From Euglena gracilis (Eukaryota; Euglenida; Euglenophyceae; Euglenales): DNA of 64,000 bases. The stretch spans positions 5,884,504 to 5,948,503 of the forward strand of contig CP154957.1 of assembly GCA_039621445.1 (NCBI GenBank), in the 5' to 3' direction. Positions 32,833 through 44,660 of this stretch are shown in pieces. Every line of letters begins with the position of its first letter. The stretch's first letter is position 1. The translations under genes were made by a program, and so were the position numbers. The notes under the pieces are model-generated. The model was not told where the DNA came from. It worked only from the letters and a program-made list of their open reading frames with translations, and ran no database searches.

Positions 32833-33448
32833 GTATGTATTTCCCAACAATTTGGTTGGTGCCTTTGCATTTAACAGTGGCTGAATATTTGGTCGAGACA
32901 AGAAAAATGGTTTGAGCAATTTGGCACCCTTCACTGCACACAAATTGATTTTTACTGCTGAAGTTCTCGATAAAAGTGTTTTGCAGATGTGGAGGCACTC
33001 AGATAAAATTGTTTGGGTTCAAAATTACTGGCCAATGCACGAATTAGCATCATCCAATTCCCCAATATTCTTGCCGCAGTTCTCTTTTCTCACGAGCAAC
33101 ACAAAATCTAGCCTGGAATCGACGAATTTGCTGTCTTTTTGTTTTTGGAAGGGTTTCCCCCTTCCTTCATGCAAAATGTACCCATGTGTGGATGCGTCCA
33201 GGTGGTCGTGTGAATGAGTGAGTCAGTCAGTGTGTGTGTGTCTGTGTGTGTGTGTGTTTTGTGTTGTGTTTCGTTGTGGTGTGTCGTGTTGTGTTGCTTT
33301 GTGTTGTGTTGCATTATGGTTTGTTTGTCTGTTTGTCAGGGGGCTGGTTTTTCACATGCAAAGCGGGGTGGGTTTGGAATACGTGCAGAAGATCCCAAGC
33401 TGCAAAAGCCACCCACCCTTCTTTCTCCCTTCCCTGCCGTACCCCCAG

Positions 33449-33551
33449 GCGGTGCGCATAGAGGTGGAGCGGGAGCTGCAGAGCCAGTGGCTGGCGTGGG
33501 CGGCAAAGGCACGGCAGCCAGGACTGCACAGGAATCCCCGCTACCCCATGG
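33449..33551 (+). CDS. Exon 36, charged helix
   Basis: The acceptor is GTACCCCCAG. It reads AVRIEVERELQSQWLAWAAK then ARQPGLHRNPRYPM, leaving G in phase 1. It continues the acidic run of exon 35 in phase 0. Confidence 0.7.
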
Positions 33552-33787
33552 GTGGTGGTCGTGGAGGGGGGTCCAAGTATGGGGTCGGACAGTTATTGGG
33601 AGTTGCTCCAAAGGAAGGGCCAGAAGCGGAATGCAGCGCCAGGCCTTAACCCAGACAGAAGCCAAAGTGCATCTAAAGGGGGCCCGACCCTCCCCCTTGC
33701 GTATTTTCACCGATTTTTAGGTCAATTTTTTTCTTTGGGTCGACCCCCCCCACCTGTCAGGTGGTGGGTCCACCCACCCCCCACCAG

Positions 33788-33908
33788 GCCTTCCCGTCCA
33801 GCCCTGGTGGCGGCTGCAGGGGCGGGTGGTGCGGCGCTCTGTGACGGTGTCCCGGGAGGAGCGGGAGGCGGCGGGAATGGCCCAGCAGGACGAGCTGTCC
33901 GCCTTCAA
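33788..33908 (+). CDS. Exon 37, basic segment (3' border uncertain)
   Basis: The acceptor CCCACCAG gives GC, completing Gly with exon 36. It reads LPVQPWWRLQGRVVRRSVTV, SREEREAAGMAQQDELSAF. A donor TCAA|GTCCGC would join exon 38 in phase. The frame stays open to 34182 through the GATGCTGGGC repeat, so a stop-containing last exon cannot be excluded. Confidence 0.6.
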
Positions 33909-34014
33909 GTCCGCCCGTGTTCGTGCCGCGTCGTCGTCCGCTGTGCTGTGCCCCGTGTCTGCCCGTTGTGGTTGGCTGCTCCCAGCAGCTTCAAAGCAGC
34001 CACAAGCAAGCACC

Positions 34015-34160
34015 TCTGATGATGCTGGGCGATGCTGGGCGATGCAGGGCGATGCTGGGCGATGCTGGGCGATGCTGGAATTTTGGAGACCAGAGGTGGG
34101 GTTCCGATGCTGGGCGATGCTGGGCGATGCAGGGCGATGCTGGGCGATGCTGGCATTTTT
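34015..34160 (+). repeat. 10-bp satellite GATGCTGGGC, array 1
   Basis: About ten units of GATGCTGGGC or GATGCAGGGC in two blocks, separated by a GGAATTTTGGAGACCAGAGG spacer. Confidence 0.95.
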
Positions 34161-34229
34161 TTTGTATATTTTGAAGAATTAAACCCATTTCTGGGATAAT
34201 TTCCCACAATTCTCCAGTCTTACACCCAT

Positions 34230-34510
34230 TTTGGCCATTATGGATCAATTTTTGCTAATTTGGGGGTTATTTGTCACTGAGTTGGCAAATATTAGGCTAA
34301 TTTGGGTCAATATGAGCGCATTTTATGGCATTTTGGGCCATTTTGTGCCTTTGTGGTGATTTTGGGTCATTTTTTCACAATCTTTTGGCGTTTTTGGGCA
34401 TTTTTTTGGTCATTTGAAGCATTTTGGGTCATTTTGGTTGCTTTTTGGTTGCTTTTTGTGGTCAATTTTGGGTTTTTGTTGTCATTTTTGGGCTTTTGTG
34501 GTTATTTTGG
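34230..34510 (+). repeat. TTTTGGGTCATTTTGG tract
   Basis: T-rich repeats of CATTTTGGG / TCATTTTTGG with irregular spacing. Similar words appear on the opposite strand at 40910-40970. Confidence 0.7.
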
Positions 34511-34549
34511 CTAGGTTGGGTGCCATTGGATGAATACTGGACAGACTCT

Positions 34550-34975
34550 GGACAAGATGCAGATGCTGGACAAGATGCAGGCGTTGGACAAGATGTTCAT
34601 ACCAGACAAGATGCCGATGCTGGACAAGATGAAGTGGATGCAGATACTGGACAATATGCAGATGGTGGACAAGATGCAGATACTGATAAGATGCCGATGC
34701 TGAACAAGGTGCCGATGCTGTACAAGGTGCAGATGCTGGACAAGATGCAAATGCTGGACAACATGCAGATGCTGGACAAGATGCAGATGCTGGACAAGAA
34801 GCAGATACTGGACAAGATGAAGTGGATGCAGACACCGGACAACGTTGCAGATACTGAGAAGATGCCGATGCTGGACAAGATGTAGATAGTGGACAACATG
34901 CCGATGCTGGACAAGGTGCAGATGCTGGATAAGATGCAGATGGTGGACAAGGTGCAGATGCTGGACAACGCCATG
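34550..34975 (+). repeat. GATGCTGGACAAGATGCAG tandem repeats
   Basis: Units of about 15-21 bp built from GATGCWGATGCTGGACAAG. All units are multiples of 3, so both strands have long open frames (Met/Leu/Asp/Lys-rich on +). Not treated as coding because no splice border or other protein context supports it. Confidence 0.9.
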
Positions 34976-35204
34976 TTGCTGTGTCCTTCCTTGGTTATAA
35001 CCTCTGAACACTTACACTCGCCGCAGATCCAGCCTGGTCTGGGCGGGGTGTTTGGTCGACACCCCGTTGCAATTGCAGGGGTGCCACCCTCCACCCTCCA
35101 GCACAACAACTGTTTTGGTCTCTGTTTGTCTGACCGGCAAAAGGCTTGCAACTTGCACTCGATGTTGCCATCTCACAGGCCTGCACACCACATCTTGTGC
35201 TGGC

Positions 35205-35860
35205 AAAAAGCAGCAAAAGTGGTCAAAAAGTGGGGCAAAAGTGGTCAGAAAGCAGCAAAAGTGGTCAAGAAGCAGGCAAAAGTGGGCAAAGGTGGTCAAA
35301 CAGCAACAAAAGTGGTCAAAAGCAGCAAAAGTGATCAAAAAGCAGCAACAATGGCCAAAAGTGGGCAAAAAAGTAGCAAATGTGGGCAAAAGTGGTCAAA
35401 AAGCAGCAAAAGTTGTCAAAAGTGGTCAAAAAGCAGGCAAAGGTGGGCAAAGGTGGTCAAATAGCAACAAAAGTGGTCAAAAAGCAGCAAAAGTGATCAA
35501 AAAGCAGCAACAATGGCCAAAAGTGGGCAAAAAAGTAGCAAATGTGGGCAAAAGTGGTCAAAAAGCAGCAAAAGTTGTCAAAAGTGGTCAAAAAGCAGGC
35601 AAAAGTGGTCAAAAGTGGTCAAAAAGCAGCAAAAGTGATCAAAAAGCCGCAAAGGTGGTTGGAAATGGGCAAAAGTGGGCAAAAAGCAGTAAAAGTGGTC
35701 AAGAAGCAGTCAAAATTGGTCAAAAGGCAGCAAATGTGGGCAAAAGTGTTCAAAAGCAGTCACAGTGGTAAAAAAGCAACCAAAGATAGCCAAAAGTAGC
35801 CAAAAGTGGGCGAGAGCGGCAAAAGCAGCAGGCATAAAAGGTACACCTTCAAGGGCTCCA
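35205..35860 (+). repeat. AAAAGTGGTCAAAAAGCAGC tandem repeats
   Basis: A roughly 17-20-bp unit with GTGGTCAAA, GTGGGCAAA and AGCAGCAAA variants. A larger block of about 170 bp is itself duplicated (35280-35440 and 35450-35610). The reverse-complement motif is seen at 40850-40970. Confidence 0.93.
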
Positions 35861-35866
35861 AAGGCG

Positions 35867-35945
35867 ATGCTGGGCGATGCTGGGCGATGCTGGGCGATGC
35901 TGAGCGATGCTGGGCGATGCTGGGCGATGCTGGGCGATGCTGGGC
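35867..35945 (+). repeat. 10-bp satellite GATGCTGGGC, array 2
   Basis: Eight consecutive units, one with GAGC instead of GGGC, identical in unit to array 1 at 34015-34160. Confidence 0.95.
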
Positions 35946-35999
35946 CTAGGGGCATGGATGACCAGAGGTGCTTGGCCACAAGGCAGTCCTGGCCCAACC

Positions 36000-36826
36000 T
36001 GGGGGGGGGGGGGGCTTCGGACCTGCTAGGCACTTTGACAGAGATTTGCCAGATTCAGACGCAATCTGAACCCAAGGCACACCCCGGGAGTCCCTGCTTC
36101 GGGCTTCGATACAAGGGGGGGCATACCCCACACCCCTACCAAGGGATCTGGCCCCGGAGGGCTACCCGGGATCCCCCTCAAAAGTGAATTTTCCTTCCGG
36201 CGCTTCGCGCCGTATTTTTTTTGTTAAATTTGTAAATTTTTGGCCCAAAAAAGTTCCATAATCACATTTGAGGTGTGGAAAATGGTTCATTTTGTGTCAT
36301 TCTTCCGGTCCCCCAGAGTCGGACGACCCCCACCTAACATTACACCGAACCCTGCCCAATCACTGGTCCTGGGTCTGAGCCTGTTAGGACTGCTTTGTCA
36401 CCCATTATTCATAGGGGATACCCATATTCACACCGCATTTTGTGTTGTTATTTTGGTGATGATGAGTATGACAGTGACGCTGGGACGATCATGGTAACCA
36501 CATCCGGCCCAGTTGAACAGGGGAAAGGGGAAAAAAGATGAGACAACAAAATAAATGTGCACCAGGGTTCCCACAGCCAAGCAACAAGCAATTCACAATG
36601 CCACGTACGACGTCCATTTCTTTTCCATTCCCATAGAGGTATTCACCTTCTTCCTTTTGGGATGCCATTTCTTTTTCAATTTTCAAATCACATTTTTTTT
36701 GAGCTCTATGTTGAAATCTTTGGCATTCCAAATTGCCATATTTATTTATTTATTTTTGGGGTTCCATCGTAATCTGTGTGGTTTGTACCTCGCCGGGCGA
36801 CCATTGCTCTTGCCGCCCGCCCCCAG
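36000..36826 (+). other. Intron region before exon 38
   Basis: A G run at 36001-36014 and the CCGGCGCTTCGCGCCG palindrome at 36197-36212, followed by AT-rich sequence. No gene is supported. Confidence 0.45.
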
Positions 36827-37039
36827 CAGCGTGCATCGCCCGTGCCTGGGCCGCAGGGAGGTGCTGCGGGCGCAGCAGCACCGCATGCAGTGGATGGAGG
36901 GCGAGCTGCTCGCCCAACGCCGGGACCACCACGCCGCCCTGCGCCGCGTGGAGGACGTCCAGGCGGAGCTCGGCACACTGATGGCGTGGGAGGGGCGGGA
37001 CCGCTGCCCAGTTGGGGCCCAGACCGACCTGCTCATGAG
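36827..37039 (+). CDS. Exon 38, coiled-coil start
   Basis: The acceptor is CGCCCCCAG. It reads HRPCLGRREVLRAQQHRMQW, MEGELLAQRRDHHAALRRVE and DVQAELGTLMAWEGRDRCPV. Leu/Met/Val at a/d spacing and alternating charges are coiled-coil-like. The donor CATGAG|GTGTGG leaves AG, completed to AGC by exon 39. Confidence 0.8.
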
Positions 37040-37359
37040 GTGTGGCGGTGGCCGGTGGTGGCCCTGGCATCCAGGCGCTCGTTCATCCACAAACCCATCC
37101 AGTCGTTCCTCGTAATTCATGCTCTGCCATCCGGCTTGTGTTCAGTTCGTCATGTCCACAACTGGAACTACTTTGGTCTGCTGCTGAGGCAGCGTATGAG
37201 AGTATTTAGTTGAACTCTCCGGGAGCTGAGGCAATAAGCAACTCGGAGATGAGCAGATATCACCTTTGTGGGTTTGGGTCATGTGCGCTGGATCCGCCGT
37301 TGTTATGTTTTTCCGCCTTTGTGTGTTTGTGGACAAAGACCCATGTGTGAGTGAGTGAG

Positions 37360-37560
<201 letters not shown>

Positions 37561-37801
37561 ATGTGGTACATACATGCACACCTACATGTGTGTATGTATG
37601 TATGTATGTTCATACATGTGTGTGTGGTGTGTGTGGTGTGTTGGGTCTGTGTGTGTGCGCGCGTTGTATGTGTGGTGAATGTGTGGGCCAATGTTTGCGA
37701 GCGGATAAGTGCTGCTCTGTGCATTTGTTTTGTGTTGTGTGTGTGTGTGTGTGTGTGTGCGTGTCTGTTTGTGTGTCTGTTTGTGTGTCTGTGTGTTGTG
37801 G

Positions 37802-37924
<123 letters not shown>

Positions 37925-37957
37925 TGTGTGTTGTGTGTGTGTGTGTGTTTGTGTGTG

Positions 37958-37992
<35 letters not shown>

Positions 37993-38022
37993 GCGTGTTG
38001 TGTGTGTGGTTGGTTGTGTGTG

Positions 38023-38072
<50 letters not shown>

Positions 38073-38095
38073 GCACCCCCTGTGTGTGTCCGCAG

Positions 38096-38255
38096 CACTC
38101 TGGGCCGGGACCAGCGGCGGCTGCAGGAGCTGGAGGCCGACTTCGCAGCCCTGGTGGCGCGGGTGGAGGGCCGCCAGCCCCAGGACGCCGCCACCCAGAG
38201 CGACCTCGACAAGACCTACATGCTGGCCGTGGACGCGAAGTGGGACGAGGCGTGT
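38096..38255 (+). CDS. Exon 39, coiled coil
   Basis: The acceptor GTGTGTCCGCAG follows a GT tract. It reads TLGRDQRRLQELEADFAALV, ARVEGRQPQDAATQSDLDKT and YMLAVDAKWDEAC. Entry phase 2 matches exon 38. The donor taken (TGT|GTTGCC) gives phase 0; stronger-looking GT sites at 38252 and 38254 give other phases. Confidence 0.75.
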
Positions 38256-38617
38256 GTTGCCGCCAGGTTACCGACCGCTCCGGGCCACCAGGCGGGCGGC
38301 CCATTTACTGGCTCACTCTGGTGCTTTCCATCCTGAAGGTCTTGCCACTGGTGCCCCATCGTTGCAAGGGGACAAAACAAAACCAATTTGGAATTGTCGT
38401 TCTCATCTTGAAATCGATCCAAGTCACCAAGCATCAGCAACAGCAAAACGTTTGTGTGTCAAGTTGCTTTCGAAATTGGCAGTACCACTCCTCGCCAAAA
38501 AAAAAATCTGGCCAAAGATTAACAGATTGTTTTCAGGAATTTCCTGGGCTCAGCCCCCCCCCCACCTGTTGGGGCTGTTTTGTGGCTTTCCACCGGAATG
38601 GGGTTTGCGCCTCACAG

Positions 38618-38803
38618 GTCCACCGTATGACAGCAGACGTGGCGCAGAGGGAGGAGCAGGTTGCGGCGCAGCTGGCCGACGTTGCTGCCCGGGAGGAGGC
38701 GATGACCGCCCGGGAGGAGGCGGTGCAGGGGCGGGAGGAAAGGGCGACGAAGGCGGAGGCGGACAACGTTGCCCGGACGGAAGAACTGCAGGACGTAGAG
38801 CAG
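38618..38803 (+). CDS. Exon 40, coiled coil
   Basis: The acceptor is GCGCCTCACAG and the donor is GAGCAG|GTGTGA. The 62 codons read VHRMTADVAQREEQVAAQLA, DVAAREEAMTAREEAVQGRE and ERATKAEADNVARTEELQDV. A repeated AREEA heptad pattern. Phase 0 both sides. Confidence 0.88.
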
Positions 38804-39191
38804 GTGTGAGTCATGCAGTTTGTGTGTGCAGCATTTTACCGGTCTCTTCCATAATGTAGAATTGTTGACCTCTGCAAAATTCATGTGGCAACAGTTCTTA
38901 TCCGTGTGCCGTTTCGGTTTGGAAGCAATCGCATTCACCAACCCACTGCCAACAATTTATTGATATCACACATGGAAACAACAAACATGGTATGCATGTA
39001 TGTGTTTGTGTGTGTGTGTGTGTATTTGCAACAATGGAGTCGTCATCCAGACAAGTATGCAAAGTGGGATGATTCAGATAAATGATGTGGTGCAGTGCAA
39101 GAGATCACCCTGCTCACATATCACACGTGACACAGCATGCCACAGGTGACACAGCCCGCCATAGGCTCTGTGGCGCCACCCTGTGTCGCAG

Positions 39192-39326
39192 GCACTGGAG
39201 GCACGGTGGGAGGAGGTCCAGCGCGTGGAGGCAGAGCTCGAGGAGCGGGAGGCGCAGCGCCTGGCATCCGAGCAGCAGTTCCGTGCAGACCCCCATGGAG
39301 AGGACAGCCTCTCTGGGGGGGGGGAT
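39192..39326 (+). CDS. Exon 41, coiled coil
   Basis: The acceptor is CTGTGTCGCAG. It reads ALEARWEEVQRVEAELEERE then AQRLASEQQFRADPHGEDSL. The donor GGGGAT|GTGCAA is chosen for phase 0; a GT at 39283 would end it earlier in phase 1. Confidence 0.75.
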
Positions 39327-39429
39327 GTGCAATCCACATGTTTCTATGTGTTATGTCTTTGGCGGCCTTCGACCTCCCCTGTGAGAACGCAGTCAGAATT
39401 CAAAGCTGTGTGCAGTGTGCATCGCGGGA

Positions 39430-39433
39430 ATAT

Positions 39434-39494
<61 letters not shown>

Positions 39495-39700
39495 CTATAT
39501 ATATATATCTAGTATAGATATAGTTTAGAGATAGTAATCGATATAGATATATCTAGAGATATCTCTATATATCTCCTCTATATCTATCTCATATGCGCTC
39601 TATCTCGTCTCATACTCTACTCCTATATAGCATCTCCCTCATATAGATCCAATACATACTATACAGTATATATGATATCATCCTGCCCCCCAAAACCTTG
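39430..39700 (+). repeat. (AT)n tract with degraded TATC flank
   Basis: ATATAT at 39430-39490, followed by 170 bp of TATCTCTATAT-like sequence that looks like a decayed extension. Confidence 0.9.
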
Positions 39701-39967
39701 GCGTGTGTGCCAAACATGTAATAACTTCGGCTCGGCGGCGAAAGCGAAAAAGCAACAGCAAATGGTCTTTTTCATGTTGCTGTATATTTATTTTTAATTT
39801 GTGGGTGAGAAATCCCAACATCGATTCGATTTTTTATTTTTTAATAGATTTTTTATTAAGAATTTTTGCTGCGTTTTGGGAGTCACCAGGGAACCAGGCG
39901 AGAGGCACCACACACACCCATGAGCCGCATTTGCTGGGCTATGTCTCTCCATGTTGGCCGCACACAG

Positions 39968-40107
39968 GCCATGGGGGCCTGGGCCCAGGAGCGGTCCAGC
40001 GAGCTAGCAGGCAAGGCGGCGGCGTTCGAGGAGTGGCTGCAGGAGCTTACAGACCGGGAGATGGTGGTGGCGACGAAGGAGGCGTGTCTCGGCACCCTCG
40101 AGGACCG
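39968..40107 (+). CDS. Exon 42, coiled coil
   Basis: The acceptor is CCGCACACAG. It reads AMGAWAQERSSELAGKAAAF, EEWLQELTDREMVVATKEAC and LGTLED. The donor GACCG|GTGTGT leaves CG, completed to CGG by exon 43. Confidence 0.85.
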
Positions 40108-40849
40108 GTGTGTGGCGCGGGACCCAAGCCGCCGTATTTTGAATACCCCACAGCCATGTTTCTCCTTTTGTCGAAATGGCCAGCCTCTCCTGGCCGTTTA
40201 GCCTCTTGTGCCATGTTCACTTGATTTTTGGCCATTGTGGACTAATTTTGGGCCATCTTTGGCCATTTCGAAGGTGCTCCATCCCTGGGCTCACCTCCCT
40301 CTGGGGGGGGGGGTCGATCCCCAAGAAGAAACCTGGTGTGAAACACCAGAAGTTTTTATCGGGGATTTCAATTGCCTGAAATGTTTTGAAAATTGTTTTT
40401 TGGGTGTATTTTATTTCAAAAAAAATTAACAACCCCCCCCCCCTCAGCTTGGACCCAGGGGAGGGGTGGTCTGAACACCCTTTGAATTTAGGAGGAAGGT
40501 AAGGGTTGTGGTTTAGTCGCTTAGACGTAATCTTTGCTTGGATCAGGCTTGCTTAATCTTTGCTTTATTCTTGCTTAATGTTTTCGCTTAATTTAGGACA
40601 ACTCACGTCGGCTTGACAGGCTAACCCTAACCCTAATCCCTTTCTTGGTGACAGTTGTGACCATAACAGATTTAACTCGATGGAACGCCCACCGGGGTGC
40701 CCTGACGAAAGCGCCAACCTCTGTGTAATCCTTGGGGCACAGTAGTTTGCTTAGAGTTTCCTTTTGTTTCACCCATGTTTGGACTGTTTCATAGTTTGGT
40801 CCCTTGTTATCCAACCACTAACCTGCAGTCGATGTGCCACGTTTGGCCG

Positions 40850-41270
40850 CTTTGTCCATTTTTGGCAACTTTTTGCTGCTATTTGCCTGCTCCTGACTGT
40901 TTGTGGCTGCTTGTGCTCTTGTTGTCCATTTTAGGCCACTTTGGGCCATTTTGGGTTCCTTTGGGCCAGTGTTGTTCGTTACGCTTTGCTATGACTGCTT
41001 TTGGTTGCTTTGGCTTCTTTTAGCCATTTTGCCCACCTTTTTGGCCATTAATGCTGCTGTTGACTAATTTTGGCCATTTTTTGCCTTTTTGTTTTGCAGC
41101 TTCTGGCTGCCAAGCAAGCAGCCAAAAAGTGGCCAAAGTGACCAGGATTGGCCAAAAGCGGTCAAAAGCGGCCAGAAGTGTTCAAAAGCGGGCAGAAGTG
41201 GTCAAATGCAGCCAAAAGCATCCAAAGAGTGGCAAGGGCACCCCCAAATGGGCAAATGGGCAGGGTGGGT
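40850..41270. repeat. Inverted GGCCAAAA / TTTTGGCC repeat region
   Basis: The left arm is rich in TTTTGGCCA and TTGCTGC (40850-41090). The right arm has GGCCAAAAGCGGTCAAAAGC (41150-41230). The arms could fold on each other. Motifs are related to the 35205-35860 satellite. Confidence 0.5.
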
Positions 41271-41489
41271 AAAATTTGTTCAGGACCACCCCCTTGTCTG
41301 GTGTCAAGTGGTTTAGGGCTGCCATTTAAATGACAAAACAAATGGAATGGCGTGATATGAGGTGCACACATGAATGAATGAATAAATTGATAAATTAATA
41401 AAACAGAATATATTAATAAAATAATTTGAGATATATACAACAAAGTTATGTGACTAATTAAATAAATATTGAATTGAATTTAAACAGTG

Positions 41490-41757
41490 TAGAATTCGGC
41501 TGGTGGAAGTTTTTTCTCCAGTGACCTGCGCAAAGCGCCAAATATTTTTTGGACCCCTAAAGCCGCCAAAAATGACCATTCTTGGGATTTTTCAACCTCA
41601 AAAAAAACATGAAAATGTCATTTCGGCCTTGTGCAACGCGGAGGGAAATGTTTCTCCAGTTCGGGGAACCCCTGGACCCGCCTAGCAAGTGGCTTTTTTG
41701 CAGTGTCAAACAGAATGGCCAGCCAGTGGACCCCGGGGATCTTTACGCAATAGCCTG
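41490..41757 (+). mobile_element. Family A element, 5'-truncated copy 4
   Basis: It retains CTCCAGTGACCTGCGCAAAG, the CCAGTTCGGGGAACCCC block, TGGCCAGCCAGTGGACCCC and the right end TTTACGCAATAGCCTG. The left half is missing. It ends 57 bp before exon 43. Confidence 0.6.
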
Positions 41758-41813
41758 ATGCACACATAAAAATTATTCAGCAATTTGAGTTCTACCCGTG
41801 CGTGCCGGTCCAG

Positions 41814-41931
41814 GGAGCTGCGCGTTACGCTGCGGGAGCAGCGCATTGCATTCCGGGAGCGGGCGGAGGGCGCGCTGCAGGATCGCCAGGCCGAGCTGGA
41901 GCAGCGGGTGGCCGACGCCCAGCGAGCGGAG
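41814..41931 (+). CDS. Exon 43, coiled coil
   Basis: The acceptor is GTGCCGGTCCAG and the donor is GCGGAG|GTGTGG. It reads ELRVTLREQRIAFRERAEGA then LQDRQAELEQRVADAQRAE. Entry phase 2 completes Arg with exon 42; exit phase 0. Confidence 0.87.
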
Positions 41932-42431
41932 GTGTGGGGCCGGGGTGGCCACATATGCCTCGGGGCCGGTTGGCTCTTGTCACTTGCAACAGATGTCAGT
42001 TTTTTTCAGGGTTGTGAAGAACCGGCGTGTTTTCTTTGGATTTCACACATATTTGTGGGTTGAAGTACTTTGAATGTTATTTTCCCATCAGATTTCCCCC
42101 AACGACCCCCCCCAAATAATAGACACCCCCCCAGCCCCCAGCTTTGGCTGCCTAAATAATATATATCCCTGAGTACATTATTGAGGGGGGTTACCTGAAA
42201 GTTGTTCCCTTGAAAATCTCTCCCAGCCTCCCCCTCCCCCGCGGGTGCTGACCTGGGCGCCCAATGCGAGGATCCCTGGCCGGGCTGTCGAATTTAATTT
42301 CAAACTAGCATAATTTTTTTCACGGGTTTTGGCTGGTGTTGGGGGAAGATGGGTCGACCCCTCAGGCATGGGGGGGGGTCAAAGGGCAGTGGGTCCCCGG
42401 GATAAGCGACTCCGTTGCCCCCTCATCGCAG

Positions 42432-42629
42432 GCCGCCGTCGCCACGCGGGAGCAAGCGGTCTCCCAGCGCGAGGCGTCCGCGGACCGGCGCGACGCCGCC
42501 CTCGCCGAGCGCCACCGGCAGTGCGCGGGGCTGCGGCGGCGGCTCCGCGCGTTCGCGGAGGTGACCGAGGCGCTGGCCCGGGAGGTCGCGGAGCGGGAGC
42601 AGTGCCTGACGCAGCGCAGGCCGCGGCTT
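42432..42629 (+). CDS. Exon 44, coiled coil
   Basis: The acceptor is CCCTCATCGCAG and the donor is CGGCTT|GTGCGT. The 66 codons read AAVATREQAVSQREASADRR, DAALAERHRQCAGLRRRLRA and FAEVTEALAREVAEREQCLT. Phase 0 both sides. Third positions are almost all G or C. Confidence 0.87.
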
Positions 42630-42699
42630 GTGCGTTGGGCGGCGCGCGACGGTTTTCGCAGCGGGAGTCCGTCCCACTCCGTGTGGGGAGGCATGCCCC

Positions 42700-42780
42700 C
42701 CCCCCCCTAGAAGGGGCTGCCTATGGCCCCAGCCATGGGGGCCATGGCCCCAGCCATGGCCATGGGTACAGTACAGGGCC
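42700..42780 (+). repeat. ATGGCCCCAGCCATGG repeats
   Basis: Short repeats, each containing the self-complementary CCATGG, after a C run at 42692-42707. Non-coding in the exon frame. Confidence 0.6.
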
Positions 42781-43691
42781 CACTCAACGGCGGACTTTGG
42801 GTCCTTTGGCACCTGCCCTGGGGTGCCCCCGGACCCCCTGGTCTTCAGAACAGCATCATTATATGCGATGATTTTGACTTTTTGGGACCCCTCTGTGTTG
42901 AGTGCTGTCCAGCGACGACCCCCTCAGACCCCCCCCAGCACCCCCCCAGCACCATGCATGACCTCCCATAAGTGCGTGTGGGACTCATTAACAACCAACT
43001 TTCACCCCCCCCAAAAAATACCAAAAGATCCCAAAAAGGCCCCCCAAATTCAAGACCCCCCTGACGTCGCGCCACAGATGGCAAAAGACTTCCCTGGATC
43101 ATTAGAAACCCCGATCTTTGTCATAAAAATGGAGATAATTATGATATTTTGACATTTTTGAAATACAAAAAAAAACAGGGGGGACCTCAAATTACACAAA
43201 TTGACACATGGCCGAAGCGCAGAAGGAAAGTTTTTATGTTTTTGAAAACCTGAAAAATAACTTTTTTGGGGGGCCCGGGTCAGTGAAGAAATGAATCCAA
43301 AAACAAGATAGAATAATAGTAACATCTCCTAACTGTTTCCAGTAACAGAACCAAAAGGAGTATTTGGGTCTCATCTTTGGGGGGATTTCCATTCTTTCAT
43401 TGCCCAATTCTGCCAAAGAATTAACGTATATGTTCCCCCCCCCCAAATAATAACCGAGGACTGAATTTGGATTCCCCAATAATATCCCCCCATCACTGAA
43501 GTGAGAAAAAATCCCCAGAAATCCTTTGGGGAAATCAAAAAGCGATGAATTCATCGATTTTGGTCAGTTTAAAATCAGTTAGTCCATAAATGCAGCCAAA
43601 GCATTCTCAGGTTCTCTCATCCTCATCCTCCTACCGAAATTTTTCTTCGGGTTGGCCTGGCTGCCCCATCCCCACCCACCCCATCACCAAG

Positions 43692-43743
43692 CCGTCGCAT
43701 GCTGTTGGTGGACCGCCTGCTAACCCAGCGGGAGCGGCACTCA
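43692..43743 (+). CDS. Exon 45, short coiled-coil segment (tentative)
   Basis: It reads RRMLLVDRLLTQRERHS. The acceptor CACCAAG gives phase 2, which does not match the phase 0 exit of exon 44; a later AG (43728) would give phase 0 with only RERHS. The donor TCA|GTCGCC gives phase 0, as exon 46 needs. Confidence 0.4.
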
Positions 43744-43773
43744 GTCGCCACATCTCGGCAACATGGATTCCGT

Positions 43774-43791
43774 CACACGCACACACACACG

Positions 43792-43823
<32 letters not shown>

Positions 43824-43906
43824 CACTCACTCACTCACTCACTCACTCACTCACTCACTCACTCACTCACTCACTCACTCACTCACTCACTCACTCACTC
43901 GCACCA
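43774..43906 (+). repeat. (CA)n then (CACT)n microsatellite
   Basis: ACACGCACAC followed by about 25 units of CACT. Confidence 0.97.
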
Positions 43907-44315
43907 AGTGATCAATGTTTCATGGCAATTAACGAGCCCCCATACACACTGCCCTGCGGTCTGATGCCCAAATAGCATGGTTTGGAAGGACAGAAGTATG
44001 GATTTTCCCACTTTCAACCAAAAGATTTTGAAGTGTGCTTTTGTTGGAGAAAATCGCACATTTTATAGTTTTCTATGGCAGCAAATTCAATAATAATGGA
44101 TTGGTCGGGTATCAAGATTGGTTGCTGATGCACATCATCGGGCTTTCGTCAGGTGCAGACACTCGGTCGCGCGCACAAACACTCACAACACACAACTGCG
44201 GCGTAGCATAACGAACCCGCAGAAAAAACACGCGCACGCACACACAGCATGCCTTGGACAAACAAACCCCTGGTGTTTAAAGCACAGGGGCCGAAGGATG
44301 GGCGTCTGCCCGCAG

Positions 44316-44456
44316 CTGACAACGCTGTGGCACTCTGTCGACGGCCACGCGGCGGAGGTGGACGCACAGGCTCAGGCCCTGGAGGCCCGGGAGGTGGCAG
44401 TGGACGGGCGGGACAAGGCGTTGAGCAAGCGGGAGGTGGAGCTGGAGCACCGCGAG
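44316..44456 (+). CDS. Exon 46, coiled coil
   Basis: The acceptor is GTCTGCCCGCAG and the donor is CGCGAG|GTGTCC. It reads LTTLWHSVDGHAAEVDAQAQ then ALEAREVAVDGRDKALSKRE and VELEHRE. Phase 0 both sides. Confidence 0.87.
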
Positions 44457-44469
44457 GTGTCCTCCTCAA

Positions 44470-44660
44470 CACCCTATTGGCAGAGTGGTGGGTGGGGGTT
44501 TCGACCCCCCCCCACCAGTGTTTCCCATATTTCCAGGTGCACCGATTTTTTAGGTGATTTTTTTCCTTGCTGGGCGCTGTGGTGGGTGGGGGGTCACCAA
44601 TCCCCACCTCCTGGGTGGGGTGGTTAACCAGGCCTTCCCATTCGGCCACTTGTTGGAGGT
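44470..44660 (+). repeat. Dispersed repeat family C, copy
   Basis: GGTGGGTGGGGGTTTCGACC, CCATATTTCCAGGTGCACCG and a terminal ACCAGGCCTTCCCATTCGGC resemble the copies after exons 4 and 49. A similar ACCAGGCCTTCCCGTCC stands at the exon 37 acceptor. Confidence 0.5.

Noticed and set aside
34597-35151. Long Leu/Ile/Ser/Cys-rich frames on the minus strand over the GATGCTGGACAAG array
   Set aside because: Repeat units are multiples of three, so open frames arise automatically. No supporting exon structure.
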